The position numbers and the translations under genes were made by a program. From Senegalimassilia sp003474385 (GTDB lineage Bacteria; Actinomycetota; Coriobacteriia; Coriobacteriales; Eggerthellaceae), in contig NZ_QUCY01000038.1 of assembly GCF_003474385.1 (NCBI RefSeq), forward strand, positions 1 to 16,380: a stretch of 16,380 bases of DNA. Reading direction: 5' to 3'. The notes below the pieces were generated by a model, which saw only the letters and a program-made list of their open reading frames with translations, was not told where the DNA came from and ran no database searches. Below, piece after piece: positions 1-9,782 of the stretch (position 1 is the first letter of the stretch; every line of letters starts with the position of its first letter).

Positions 1-3302
<3,302 letters not shown>

Positions 3303-3308
3303 TTCTTG

Positions 3309-4877
3309 CTACTCCGTACCCTCGGCTGCGGCTTGGAGCTGCTGGCAGAAGGAGGCGTACCATTGCTCGAACGCGGCATCGCCCATGTACGGTTCAAGAG
3401 CCTCGGCGTGCGACTGGCCGGCGGCCATGGCCGCCTGAACTGCCGCTTTGTCGGCGGTTGCCTTGTCGCTGAGCGAATGGTCGAGCACCTTGCGCGCGGC
3501 ATAGGCGTTGTCGAAGCTCTTAAGCGAGTACAGCTCCACATCATCGAAGGAGTCCATGGCCATGGCGATGCAGTCGCGGGTCTTAGGGCTCACGGAGAGG
3601 TTTTCGTCTCGAATCGCGCTATCGAGCTCGTCGATGTTGTTCGCGTCGGTTCGCACGGGCAGGTACGATGACGTCGCCGCGAAGCGCAGGTTGTTCTGCT
3701 TCTCCGTGAACCATTTCAGGAACTCGCAGGAAGCGTATTCGTGCTGCTCATCGGATTTCGCCACCGCCATGCCGGCTCCTTGCTGAGGGGCCACGGCGTT
3801 TCCGCCCTCGAAGGCGGGCGGCATGATGATGCGATAGGCGATCTCGTGCGCCCCGTTATCGTCGACCACCCGGTCCGGGAAGTACGCCGCCGATGCGGTG
3901 GAACCCGTGTAGCAGATGATGTCGCCCGTCTTCACGTCGTCGGAGCGGAACTTGCCTACGGCGTCGAAATAGCCGCTGACGTAGGGGACGTAGTAGTTAT
4001 CCCACAGGCGGCGAACCTTTTCCTTGTCGGCGTTGACCTGGGCTTTGCCATCGGCATCGGGTGCGAGCAGGTCGACGCCCATCTGCCTCATGCCGATGAT
4101 GAAGTAGTTTGACAGGGAATCGCGGCCGTAGAACGCCTTGCCGTCGTCGGGGATGTCGGGCGTCAGTGCATCGGTGTATTCGTAATAGCGCTTCGCGGTG
4201 GCGGCGATGCCTTCCTGCGTTGCCAGGTCGTCGATGGTGGCGCCGGTGGCCTGGGCGAACGGCGCCCAATCCGTTTCATCGAGCATGGTCACCTCGGTGG
4301 ATTTCGCCACCGGTAGCAGGTACAGGGAATCGTCGTCTTCGAAGCGGCCCTCGTCAAGGTAGTCGGGCACATAGTTGGACAGCTCATCGGGCGTGAAGTA
4401 GTCCGTCAGATCGGCGAGCTTGCCCTGCTGCTGCACGTTATAGGCCGTGTCGGCGTAGGAGGAGAACACGTTGGGCATCTCCTCGGCGCCGACTTCGCCC
4501 GCCGACGAGTTCGAGATGGCTTTCTCCAGCTCGGGAACCGATCCCTGGGTCTTGCTTTTCACGTAGATGCCTTTCTCCTTGCCCACGGTGGAGTTGAACT
4601 CGGACACCAGGCTGTCGAAGGATGCCTGCTGGGCCCCGTTGTAGTAATCCCAGACGGTGATGGTGGTGGGATTGTTCGGATCCAGCTTGACGGCGGATTT
4701 CCCGTCATCGCCGGCGCAGCCGGCGGACAGCGCGGCGGCAAGCACGCCGGCAAGGGCGAACGCGGCAAGCGCGGCTTTCCGGGAACGGGCGCGGTGCGCG
4801 CGGCGGCCGCGGCGGTTGCCGGTAGCAGCGCCTTCCTGGCTAACACCTGCTGCGCGGCGGTTGGCGTGCATGTGCAT
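3309..4877 (-). CDS. Extracellular solute-binding lipoprotein (ABC-type, family 1-like)
   Basis: This is a 522-residue lipoprotein. The ATG at 4877 has GGAGG 8 bases upstream, overlapping the stop codon of the gene before it. A long Arg-rich n-region leads to a hydrophobic stretch and the lipobox LSAGC, with Cys54 as the likely lipidated residue. The mature part begins with a short Asp/Gly linker and TITVWDYYNG, the usual first strand of UgpB/MalE-type binding proteins. The later KWFTEKQNN and SYLPVR stretches are also typical of that family. Length fits the family (400-550). It sits in one transcription unit with the sensor kinase, only 6 bases away, and no permease or ATPase gene is in the window. 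It may therefore present a ligand to the kinase's extracellular domain rather than, or as well as, feed a transporter. The substrate (sugar, glycerol phosphate, oligosaccharide) cannot be told from sequence. Confidence 0.88.
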   Translation of the reverse strand: MHMHANRRAAGVSQEGAATGNRRGRRAHRARSRKAALAAFALAGVLAAALSAGCAGDDGKSAVKLDPNNPTTITVWDYYNGAQQASFDSLVSEFNSTVGKEKGIYVKSKTQGSVPELEKAISNSSAGEVGAEEMPNVFSSYADTAYNVQQQGKLADLTDYFTPDELSNYVPDYLDEGRFEDDDSLYLLPVAKSTEVTMLDETDWAPFAQATGATIDDLATQEGIAATAKRYYEYTDALTPDIPDDGKAFYGRDSLSNYFIIGMRQMGVDLLAPDADGKAQVNADKEKVRRLWDNYYVPYVSGYFDAVGKFRSDDVKTGDIICYTGSTASAAYFPDRVVDDNGAHEIAYRIIMPPAFEGGNAVAPQQGAGMAVAKSDEQHEYASCEFLKWFTEKQNNLRFAATSSYLPVRTDANNIDELDSAIRDENLSVSPKTRDCIAMAMDSFDDVELYSLKSFDNAYAARKVLDHSLSDKATADKAAVQAAMAAGQSHAEALEPYMGDAAFEQWYASFCQQLQAAAEGTE

Positions 4878-4889
4878 GCTGGGTTCCTC

Positions 4890-5344
4890 CTAGTGCTTGG
4901 CCGGCTCCGTATCGGCGCCGGTCGAAAGTTCCGTATCGGTTGGGCGAGCTTCTGCGGCTTCGGCGGCCGGGCGGGCGGCGGGATCGCTGCCCGCGTTGTC
5001 GCCTGAGCCGTCGCTGACCTCGTCGGCGAAGTCGGCGCCCGTGGCGTCGGCCCCGTAGGTTTTGTCAGTGGGGCACCAAGTCCCATCATACCCGTTAACG
5101 CCCGCGAAACCATCGATTCGCCCTGCTTCGCCGGCGGATTTTACGTTCGCGGCAGCATTCGGCTCGTTCCCCGGCGGCGCGGCGGGGTCTTCCTTGTCCA
5201 CGGTATCGACGACCACGGTGGACGGCGGCTCGACAGCTCGTCGGTGCGTTGCCGGTCGTCGAGCAGGCGCTCGGGCTCGGCGCTGTGGTCGTGGGTGAGC
5301 TCGATGATGCCCTTGATGGCGCGCCGAGGGTGCCGCGTGTTCAT
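4890..5344 (-). pseudogene. Small acidic protein at the head of the sensor operon, apparently frame-shifted
   Basis: Two minus-strand frames each look coding over part of this stretch. The first begins at ATG 5344 (MNTRHPRRAIKGIIELTHDH...) with almost all G/C third positions, then near 5205-5240 turns into a Trp/Arg/Pro-rich tail ending at 5141. From about the same place the next frame becomes sensible (VVVDTVDKEDPAAPP...): acidic, Ala/Pro/Asp-rich, and running to the stop at 4890. Joining the two by a -1 shift (equivalent to one lost base) gives one protein of about 150 residues. I recognise no domain. Beyond the N-terminal charged helix it looks disordered, with a short island NGYDGTWCPTDKTYG. 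There is no clear ribosome-binding site before 5344 or before the GTG at 5216. The gene ends 12 bases before the binding-protein start. It could be a real frameshift mutation, a sequencing error, or two small overlapping genes. Confidence 0.5.
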
Positions 5345-5580
5345 CGAGGATCGCGGCGCCGCCGCGTCATCCGGCGTGCAACTGCGCTGATGCTGTCGGG
5401 TTCGCGCGCTTCGGCGGCGTGTCGTTTACAATGGGCCGCATATGCAGGAAGCCTGGTTGGAGGGCGGGCGCATGCCCGTGCCGCATCGGACGGATGCCGG
5501 CCGCGCGGGGCGGACGCCCGCGGCGCGCCCGATCGCGCCCAAGTAACCGGGGAGAAACCGCTAGAAGCGAAGGAAACCTT
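5345..5580. promoter_or_regulatory. Divergent upstream region between the sensor operon and phosphohexomutase gene
   Basis: This 236-base gap must hold start signals for both directions. On the plus strand TACAAT at 5427-5432 could be a -10 element for the mutase gene, giving a leader of about 140 bases, but there is no good -35 at 16-18 bases. The mutase ribosome-binding site AAGGA lies about 8 bases before its ATG at 5581. I see no clear promoter for the leftward operon. No gene is supported here. Confidence 0.3.
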
Positions 5581-7290
5581 ATGAGCGATATCGATGTGCG
5601 CGCCGAGCTTGCGCATTGGATTGAGAACGTGCAGGACACCGATCTGGCGGCCGAGCTGGCCGACATGCAGGCGAAGGCCGACGCCGGCGACGACGCCGCG
5701 ATGACCGACGCCTTCTTCCAGAACCTGTCGTTCGGCACCGCGGGCCTGCGCGGCGTGCTGGGCGCCGGCACGAACCGCATGAACATCTACACGGTGGGCC
5801 GCGCCACGCAGGGCTTCGCCGATTACCTGAACGCGAACTTCGACAACCCCTCCGTGGCCATCGCCCGCGACAGCCGCAACAACGGCGAGCTGTTCGTGCG
5901 CACCACCGCCGCCATCATGGCCGCCAACGGCGTGACGGCATACGTGTACCCGCGCATCTCCCCGGTCCCCACGCTTTCGTGGGCCGTGCGCGACCTGGGC
6001 TGCTCGGGCGGTATCTGCATGACGGCCAGCCACAACCCTGCGCCGTACAACGGCTACAAGGCCTACGGCCCCGACGGTTGCCAGATCACTAGCCAGGCTG
6101 CCGCCGCCATCTCCGCGGCCATCGCCGGAACCGACGCGTTCACCGGCGTGAAGTCCATGGATTTCGATGAGGCCGTGGCATCGGGCAAGGTCAAGTGGAT
6201 CGAAGACGCCGTGCTCGAGCGCTACTACGACGCGGTGCTGGCGCAGTCGGTGAACAACCTGTCCGACGAGCAGATCGCCGCCGCCCCGCTGAAGCTGGTG
6301 TACACGCCGCTTAACGGCACGGGCCTGGTCCCCGTTACCACGGTGCTCGCGCGCGCCGGTGTCTCCGACGTCACCGTGGTGCCCGAGCAGGAGCAGCCCG
6401 ACGGCAACTTCCCCACGTGCCCCTATCCCAACCCCGAGATCCGCGAAGCCATGCAGAAGGGCATCGACCTGTGCGAGCAGGTGCATCCCGACCTGCTGCT
6501 GGCCACCGACCCCGATGCCGACCGCGTGGGCGTGGCCTGCAAGGACGGTGACGACTACACGCTGCTGACCGGCAACGAGATGGGCGTGCTGCTGCTCGAC
6601 TACGTGTGCCGCATGCGCGCCGAGCGCGGCGAGGACCTGGCGCGCAAGGTGGCCGTGACCACCATCGTGTCGTCGGCCATGGTCGATGCGCTGGCTGCGG
6701 AATACGGCTTCGAGCTGCGCCGTTGCCTGACGGGCTTCAAGTACATCGGCGACATCATCACCGAGCTGGCCGACGCGGGCCAGGCCGACCGCTTCATCTT
6801 CGGCTTCGAGGAGAGCTACGGCTACCTGTCCGGCGACCACGTGCGCGACAAGGACGCCGTGAACGCCAGCCTGCTCATCTGCCAGATGGCGCAGGAGTAC
6901 AAGCTGGCGGGCAAGAACCTGGCCCAGGCCATGCGCGACCTGTACGCTAAGCACGGCTGGTGGCTCAACCGTACCGTGTCGCTGTCCTACCCCGGCGCCG
7001 ACGGCGCGGCGAAGATGGCCGACTTCATGGCGGGTTTGCGCACGAACGCGCCGGCCGAGCTTGCCGGCCGCAAGGTCGAAGCCGTGGTCGACTATCAGGG
7101 CGGCGTGAACGGCCTGCCTTCCGCCAACGTGGTGGAGTTCGACGTGGAAGGCGGCAACAAGGTCATCGTGCGCCCGAGCGGCACCGAGCCGAAGATCAAG
7201 CTGTACGTGTTCGCGAAGGACGCCAGCCGCGAGGCAGCCGACGCGCTGCTCGATCAGCTGGAGGCCGCCGGCCGCAAGCTGCTGGCCTAA
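5581..7290 (+). CDS. pgcA: Phospho-sugar mutase (alpha-D-phosphohexomutase; phosphoglucomutase/phosphomannomutase, PgcA-like)
   Basis: This 569-residue cytosolic enzyme interconverts hexose 1- and 6-phosphates, supplying glucose-1-phosphate or mannose-1-phosphate for cell-wall sugars and glycogen. All four family signatures are present in order. The phosphoserine loop is TASHNPAPYNGYK with catalytic Ser150. The metal loop is DPDADRVG at 310-317 (Asp310, 312, 314). The sugar-specificity loop is GFEESYGY at 408-415. The phosphate-binding loop is RPSGTEPK at 531-538. FGTAGLRG near 51-58 is the usual N-terminal signature of the long PgcA/PGM2 branch, and the length matches that branch. The frame is open further upstream to 5419, but the ATG at 5581 with AAGGA 8 bases before it, followed by the family's normal N-terminus, is the better start. 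Codon use is uniformly high GC3. It stands alone with its own terminator, so it looks like a monocistronic housekeeping gene. Substrate preference between glucose and mannose is not decided by the motifs. Confidence 0.96.
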   Translation: MSDIDVRAELAHWIENVQDTDLAAELADMQAKADAGDDAAMTDAFFQNLSFGTAGLRGVLGAGTNRMNIYTVGRATQGFADYLNANFDNPSVAIARDSRNNGELFVRTTAAIMAANGVTAYVYPRISPVPTLSWAVRDLGCSGGICMTASHNPAPYNGYKAYGPDGCQITSQAAAAISAAIAGTDAFTGVKSMDFDEAVASGKVKWIEDAVLERYYDAVLAQSVNNLSDEQIAAAPLKLVYTPLNGTGLVPVTTVLARAGVSDVTVVPEQEQPDGNFPTCPYPNPEIREAMQKGIDLCEQVHPDLLLATDPDADRVGVACKDGDDYTLLTGNEMGVLLLDYVCRMRAERGEDLARKVAVTTIVSSAMVDALAAEYGFELRRCLTGFKYIGDIITELADAGQADRFIFGFEESYGYLSGDHVRDKDAVNASLLICQMAQEYKLAGKNLAQAMRDLYAKHGWWLNRTVSLSYPGADGAAKMADFMAGLRTNAPAELAGRKVEAVVDYQGGVNGLPSANVVEFDVEGGNKVIVRPSGTEPKIKLYVFAKDASREAADALLDQLEAAGRKLLA

Positions 7291-7322
7291 CGCAATCTCG
7301 CAAGCGAAACGCTGCCCACAAC

Positions 7323-7359
7323 AAAGGCGGCGACACCAGCCCGGTGCCGCCGCCTTTTT
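7323..7359 (+). terminator. Rho-independent terminator of the phospho-sugar mutase gene
   Basis: AAAGGCGGCGACACC pairs with GGTGCCGCCGCCTTT across a five-base loop with one A-C mismatch, followed by five T. It starts 33 bases after the mutase stop. The opposite strand also ends in a T-rich stretch (TTTGTTG), so it may work in both directions, including for the toxin remnant that ends just beyond it. Confidence 0.9.
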
Positions 7360-7367
7360 CTATCCGC

Positions 7368-7454
7368 TTACATTTTAAGTGGCCTGATAGCGTAGTTGTC
7401 GATGTCTTGGCTGGTGTGCACGATGCGCCAGACGGTAAGCCGACCGCCACAAGC
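7368..7454 (-). pseudogene. Remnant resembling the C-terminal end of a RelE/ParE-type toxin
   Basis: Read on the minus strand, a short frame ends RLTVWRIVHTSQDIDNYAI then RPLKM and a stop at 7368-7370. The pattern of a beta strand, then R-I-V-H, then a D-I-D-x-Y helix start resembles the end of RelE/ParE-superfamily toxins. Further upstream the frame loses any toxin-like character, there is no start codon with a ribosome-binding site, and a hairpin lies at 7475. It looks like a decayed toxin gene, next to an intact toxin-antitoxin pair 1 kb away. The family assignment rests on about 25 residues and could be chance. Confidence 0.35.
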
Positions 7455-7474
7455 GTTCCAAATGCATCCAGATA

Positions 7475-7510
7475 CAGAACGCCCGCAGGTGATTCCCTAC
7501 GGGCGTTCTG
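7475..7510 (+). terminator. Candidate terminator hairpin
   Basis: CAGAACGCCCG pairs perfectly over 11 bases with CGGGCGTTCTG across a 14-base loop. It is followed by CTTTC rather than a full T-run, so it may be a weak terminator or an insulating hairpin before the Crp/Fnr promoter. It may also be left over from the element that carried the toxin remnant. Confidence 0.5.
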
Positions 7511-7554
7511 CTTTCGGGGGCGGTTCCCGATTCCTGAAATTATGTGAGTCTTCG

Positions 7555-7582
7555 TTTACAAATTATGCGGCTATGCGATAAT
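7555..7582 (+). promoter_or_regulatory. Sigma-70-like promoter of the Crp/Fnr gene
   Basis: TTTACA (7555-7560) serves as -35, then a 16-base spacer, then an extended -10 TGCGATAAT (TG at 7574-7575, hexamer 7577-7582). Transcription would begin near 7589, about 54 bases before the ATG. The surroundings are AT-rich compared with the flanking genes. Confidence 0.6.
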
Positions 7583-7604
7583 TAGTTAGTAATAGTAAAC
7601 AAAT

Positions 7605-7620
7605 GGTAGCATTTGTTACC
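7605..7620 (+). promoter_or_regulatory. Palindromic operator in the Crp/Fnr leader
   Basis: GGTAGCATTTGTTACC reads as the near-perfect palindrome GGTA-n-CA-nn-TG-n-TACC. It is centred about 23 bases after the predicted transcription start and just before the ribosome-binding site, a place suited to autorepression. Size and symmetry fit a Crp/Fnr-type dimer. The right-hand eleven bases CATTTGTTACC recur at 9426-9436. Confidence 0.5.
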
Positions 7621-7642
7621 GCAGCAGGAGGCGGACGCGCGC

Positions 7643-8293
7643 ATGGGAATCAGGTTGGAAGACATTCATCCGCTGAAAGCGTCGCCGGTGTTCCGTGGCA
7701 TTTCCCAAAAAGATCGCTTCGAGCTGCTGAAAGAAATAGACGCCCGCATCGTGGAGCTTGGCGAAGGCCAGCTGCTGCGCCGCGCGGGCGACAAGCTGGA
7801 CTTCTACCCGGTGGTCATCGAGGGTAGCGTGCTTGCTACCATGCCGCAAGGCGGGCAGGACCGCCCGGTGGCGCAGTTCGGCCCGGGTGAGTCGTTCGCC
7901 GAAGCGGTGCCGGCCACGCTGAAGCACACGCCCGTGAACATCTGCGCGCAAGAACCTACGCGCATCCTGTGCATTCCCGCCAAGCAGCTGGAGACGTGCA
8001 CGAACCCGCATGCGTTTTTGGTGCGCGAGAACCTGTCGGCGGAGATGTCGAAGAAGATTGGCGTGCTGACGAAAACGCTGTCGGTGGTGGGCGAGCCGCG
8101 CCTGTCCGACCGCATCCTGGCGTACCTGCGCACGCTTCCCGTCGACGCCGACGGCCGTGTTGAAATCCCCGTGAACCGTCAAGAATGGGCATCCTACCTG
8201 CGCGTTGCCGACAAGTCGCTCATCCGCGAGCTGCGCGCCATGCAAAACGACGGCCTGCTAGAAGTAGACGGCCGCCACATCCGCGTGCTATAA
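7643..8293 (+). CDS. Crp/Fnr-family transcriptional regulator
   Basis: This 216-residue protein has the usual Crp/Fnr length and layout. Residues about 14-110 form the cyclic-nucleotide-binding-type beta roll (PVFRGIS, then EGSVLATM and FGPGESFAEAV). A dimerisation helix spans about 125-150 (ENLSAEMSKKIGVLTKTL). A winged helix spans about 154-216 with LSDRILAYLRTL, then the recognition part NRQEWASYLRVADKSLIREL, then LEVDGRHIRVL. The N-terminal four-cysteine iron-sulfur signature of Fnr is absent; only Cys101, 110 and 119 are present. The canonical Crp cAMP-binding Arg-Ser pair is also not seen, so the effector is unknown. I chose ATG 7643, with AGGAGG at 7626-7631 and an 11-base spacer, over a TTG at 7613. 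The gene stands alone; the palindrome in its leader suggests autoregulation. It is convergent with hicB. Confidence 0.93.
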   Translation: MGIRLEDIHPLKASPVFRGISQKDRFELLKEIDARIVELGEGQLLRRAGDKLDFYPVVIEGSVLATMPQGGQDRPVAQFGPGESFAEAVPATLKHTPVNICAQEPTRILCIPAKQLETCTNPHAFLVRENLSAEMSKKIGVLTKTLSVVGEPRLSDRILAYLRTLPVDADGRVEIPVNRQEWASYLRVADKSLIRELRAMQNDGLLEVDGRHIRVL

Positions 8294-8313
8294 GCGGCAC
8301 TCGAGTGCCCGCT
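8293..8313. terminator. Weak bidirectional hairpin between convergent crp/fnr-type gene and hicB
   Basis: AGCGGCAC pairs with GTGCCGCT (one bulged C) across a TCGA loop, starting at the last base of the Crp/Fnr stop codon. There is no T-run on either side, so termination is uncertain. It is the only symmetric element in the 59-base gap between the two convergent genes. Confidence 0.35.
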
Positions 8314-8352
8314 CTACGTCCGAAAGGCGTCAAGCAGAATCACTGGTCCCGG

Positions 8353-8805
8353 CTACGCCTCCATCGGCTGAGCGGCTTTCTTCGGCCTGCCGGGGGCAGG
8401 CGCTTCGGCTAGCCTGGCCTCAACCGAACGGCGCGCAACCATTCGCTTGCTCCCGTCCTTCCAGGATGCAAGCTTCCCGCTGGCGCACATCTGTGCAACG
8501 CGCGCGGTGCTGACGCCAAGCATTCGCGCCGCATCGGCGGCGGTCATCGCGTCGACGTTTCCCAGCGAGGCGTTGACCGCAATTGCTATGACCTTCCCGC
8601 CATGAACCGGCTCATGTCCAAGTTTGCCCCCGGGGACGACTTCGTTGGCGATAAGGTGGTCGGTGATCGTCTCGAACAGCCAATCTGCTGCCGACTCTGC
8701 GGCCTCTTCCAGCGTGGCGCCGAATGTACCTCCGCTCATGTCGCAGGGAACGGCAAGCACATAGCCGTCTGAGCTATAGAATTCGAACTCGCGTATATAA
8801 ATCAT
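8353..8805 (-). CDS. hicB: HicB-type antitoxin with added helix-turn-helix domain
   Basis: This 150-residue antitoxin would neutralise HicA and repress its own operon. Residues 1-50 follow the HicB RNase-H-like half domain: EFEFYSSDGYVLAVPCDMSG, then GATLEEAAESAADWLFETI. Residues about 86-135 form an excisionase/MerR-type helix-turn-helix (MTAADAARMLGVSTARVAQM, then SWKDGSKRMVARRSVEARL), which is presumably the DNA-binding part. The tail PGRPKKAAQ is AT-hook-like and basic. I prefer the ATG at 8805, with AGAAGG just before it and a family-like N-terminus. An ATG at 8835 overlapping the hicA stop (ATGA) would add ten residues and is a reasonable alternative. It lies downstream of hicA in the same unit, the usual hicA-hicB order. 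Confidence 0.85.
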   Translation of the reverse strand: MIYIREFEFYSSDGYVLAVPCDMSGGTFGATLEEAAESAADWLFETITDHLIANEVVPGGKLGHEPVHGGKVIAIAVNASLGNVDAMTAADAARMLGVSTARVAQMCASGKLASWKDGSKRMVARRSVEARLAEAPAPGRPKKAAQPMEA

Positions 8806-8831
8806 GCTACCTTCTTTCCGCCAATGGCCCC

Positions 8832-9005
8832 TCATCGCAGACCTGCTTCGCGAAGGATTTTCGCTGCAATCGCATCGGGTATTTCTCTGTGGCGTTTGAC
8901 GAGAACGCTAACCGTTCCATTTGTGAAGTGCTCGTGGTTGGTGCTGCCGCACGACCAAAAACCAGCTTGCTCTAACTGCTTTACCAAGTCCCTTCGCTTT
9001 GTCAT
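8832..9005 (-). CDS. hicA: HicA-type mRNA interferase toxin
   Basis: This 57-residue protein matches the small dsRBD-like HicA fold. Its N-terminal helix is RRDLVKQLEQAGF, then a strand, then GSTNHEHFT with His24 as the probable catalytic histidine (the GSxHH-type site). A basic strand VSVLVKRH follows, then IPDAIAAKILREAGL, the standard C-terminal helix. HicA toxins cleave mRNA in a translation-independent way. The ATG at 9005 is preceded by GAAGGGTGG. A TTG at 9032 would add nine residues but has no ribosome-binding site. All key positions are intact, so the toxin should be functional. Confidence 0.88.
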   Translation of the reverse strand: MTKRRDLVKQLEQAGFWSCGSTNHEHFTNGTVSVLVKRHREIPDAIAAKILREAGLR

Positions 9006-9083
9006 ATGCCACCCTTCATTAAATATTAGCAAACGCTAAGGAATAATGGAATAACCTGCCGAAGAGCATCTCTTACAACACGT

Positions 9084-9128
9084 ATACTACCAAACAAACG
9101 TTCGATACACAAGAACAAATGTTTGGTA
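9084..9128 (-). promoter_or_regulatory. hicAB promoter covered by a large inverted repeat (candidate HicB operator)
   Basis: On the minus strand TTGTGT (9112-9107) as -35, a 17-base spacer and TAGTAT (9089-9084) as -10 make a plausible promoter for hicAB. The inverted repeat TACCAAACAAACGTTC / GAACAAATGTTTGGTA (9088-9103 and 9113-9128, nine-base spacer, three mismatched pairs in the arms) covers the -35 and the spacer. This is how autoregulated toxin-antitoxin operators are usually built. The helix-turn-helix of HicB is the obvious candidate to bind. Confidence 0.6.
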
Positions 9129-9420
9129 TATATAGATTAATGGAGTGCAATGCGAAGCGTAACAGGCCCTACTTTTTCGATGCGCCCATTCGAATTATTC
9201 TGCTGTCCAGATTTGAGATTTCCTGTTGCTGCGGGTCGGATTTTCCGTTGCTCAGGGTTCGGAAAATCCGGAACAGCTTGCTGTCGAAGGTGCCGTGGCG
9301 CTTATGGAAAGCGGGTACCCGGCTGTGATGGGCGTCGCGCCGGAGGCGGAATCCGCCGCTTTGCCGTCGTCCTGCATCGAATTTCGCGAATGGCAGCGTT
9401 TTGCCCCTTGACCTGGGGAA
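9129..9420. other. Stretch without a convincing gene between hicAB and the surface locus
   Basis: Short open frames exist on both strands, but none has a ribosome-binding site, family-like sequence or consistent third-position bias. One plus-strand frame (about 9226-9411) is moderately coding-like (ending IEFREWQRFAP) and could be a gene remnant. The only clear structure is the hairpin at 9237-9270. Confidence 0.5.
9237..9270. repeat. Inverted repeat CGGATTTTCCG / CGGAAAATCCG
   Basis: Perfect 11-base arms are separated by 12 bases. No T-run follows on either strand, so it is not a typical terminator. It may be a protein-binding pair of sites (each arm is itself nearly symmetric) or part of a decayed element. 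Confidence 0.6.
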
Positions 9421-9436
9421 AGTGACATTTGTTACC
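9421..9436 (+). promoter_or_regulatory. Candidate Crp/Fnr-type site upstream of the surface-protein locus
   Basis: AGTGACATTTGTTACC contains the palindrome GT-n-ACA-nn-TGT-n-AC. It shares eleven consecutive bases with the operator in front of the Crp/Fnr gene at 7605-7620. Its centre lies about 91 bases before the predicted start of transcription (near 9520), which is in the range of class I activator sites. Regulation by the neighbouring Crp/Fnr protein is an inference. Confidence 0.42.
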
Positions 9437-9483
9437 TTTGGGCAAGATTTTGGCGAAAAAGGAACCGTTTTCGAACTTTTTTC

Positions 9484-9513
9484 TTGTGTTTTTGGTAACC
9501 CTCGGCATACAAT
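9484..9513 (+). promoter_or_regulatory. Sigma-70-like promoter of the surface-protein locus
   Basis: TTGTGT (9484-9489), an 18-base spacer and TACAAT (9508-9513) form the best promoter in the AT-rich stretch before the locus. It gives a start near 9520 and a leader of about 260 bases. The weak -35 fits a need for an activator. Confidence 0.5.
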
Positions 9514-9519
9514 AAGCCC

Positions 9520-9782
9520 TGTCGAATCAGTTATCCGTGTGTGACATGCCTGATGAAATACCCTGTTAACCAGGGAAAACGGCATCGTCTTGCGGGGTAT
9601 TCCCATTCTTGCAACGTAATCAACCTGCATGCAACGCGAGCGCGCGTCTGATTTGGCGTACCTGGATTCCACTTGGTCGAGCGCTTGCGCTCGCCGCGGG
9701 ATGCTTCGGGACCGAGGATGCGGCATCGGCCCCGAAGTTGCGTTTCCAATATAAACGAGCCGCAAAGAGAGGGTGATTCGCA
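9520..9782 (+). promoter_or_regulatory. Long structured 5' leader of the surface-protein locus
   Basis: Three hairpins can be drawn by eye. At 9546-9585 an outer stem ATGCC/GGCAT encloses CCCTG-TTAAC-CAGGG with purine-rich internal loops (TGATGAAATA and AAAAC). At 9678-9693 CGAGCGC faces GCGCTCG. At 9704-9737 CTTCGGG-A-CCGA pairs with TCGG-C-CCCGAAG around a ten-base loop. The ribosome-binding site AGAGGG follows about 30 bases later. The architecture suits a cis-acting RNA, but I cannot match it to a known riboswitch class. Confidence 0.45.

Noticed and set aside
5419..5580. Upstream extension of the phospho-sugar mutase from a GTG at 5419
   Set aside because: The added 54 residues are unlike the family; the ATG at 5581 has a good ribosome-binding site and the normal N-terminus.
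5341..6954. 537-codon minus-strand open frame
   Set aside because: It is antisense to the phospho-sugar mutase, which has all its active-site motifs; His/Gly/Val-rich shadow frame.
9520..9782. Known riboswitch (cyclic di-GMP, cobalamin, Moco or similar) in the leader
   Set aside because: None of the conserved sequence blocks of these classes can be found; kept only as an unassigned structured leader.
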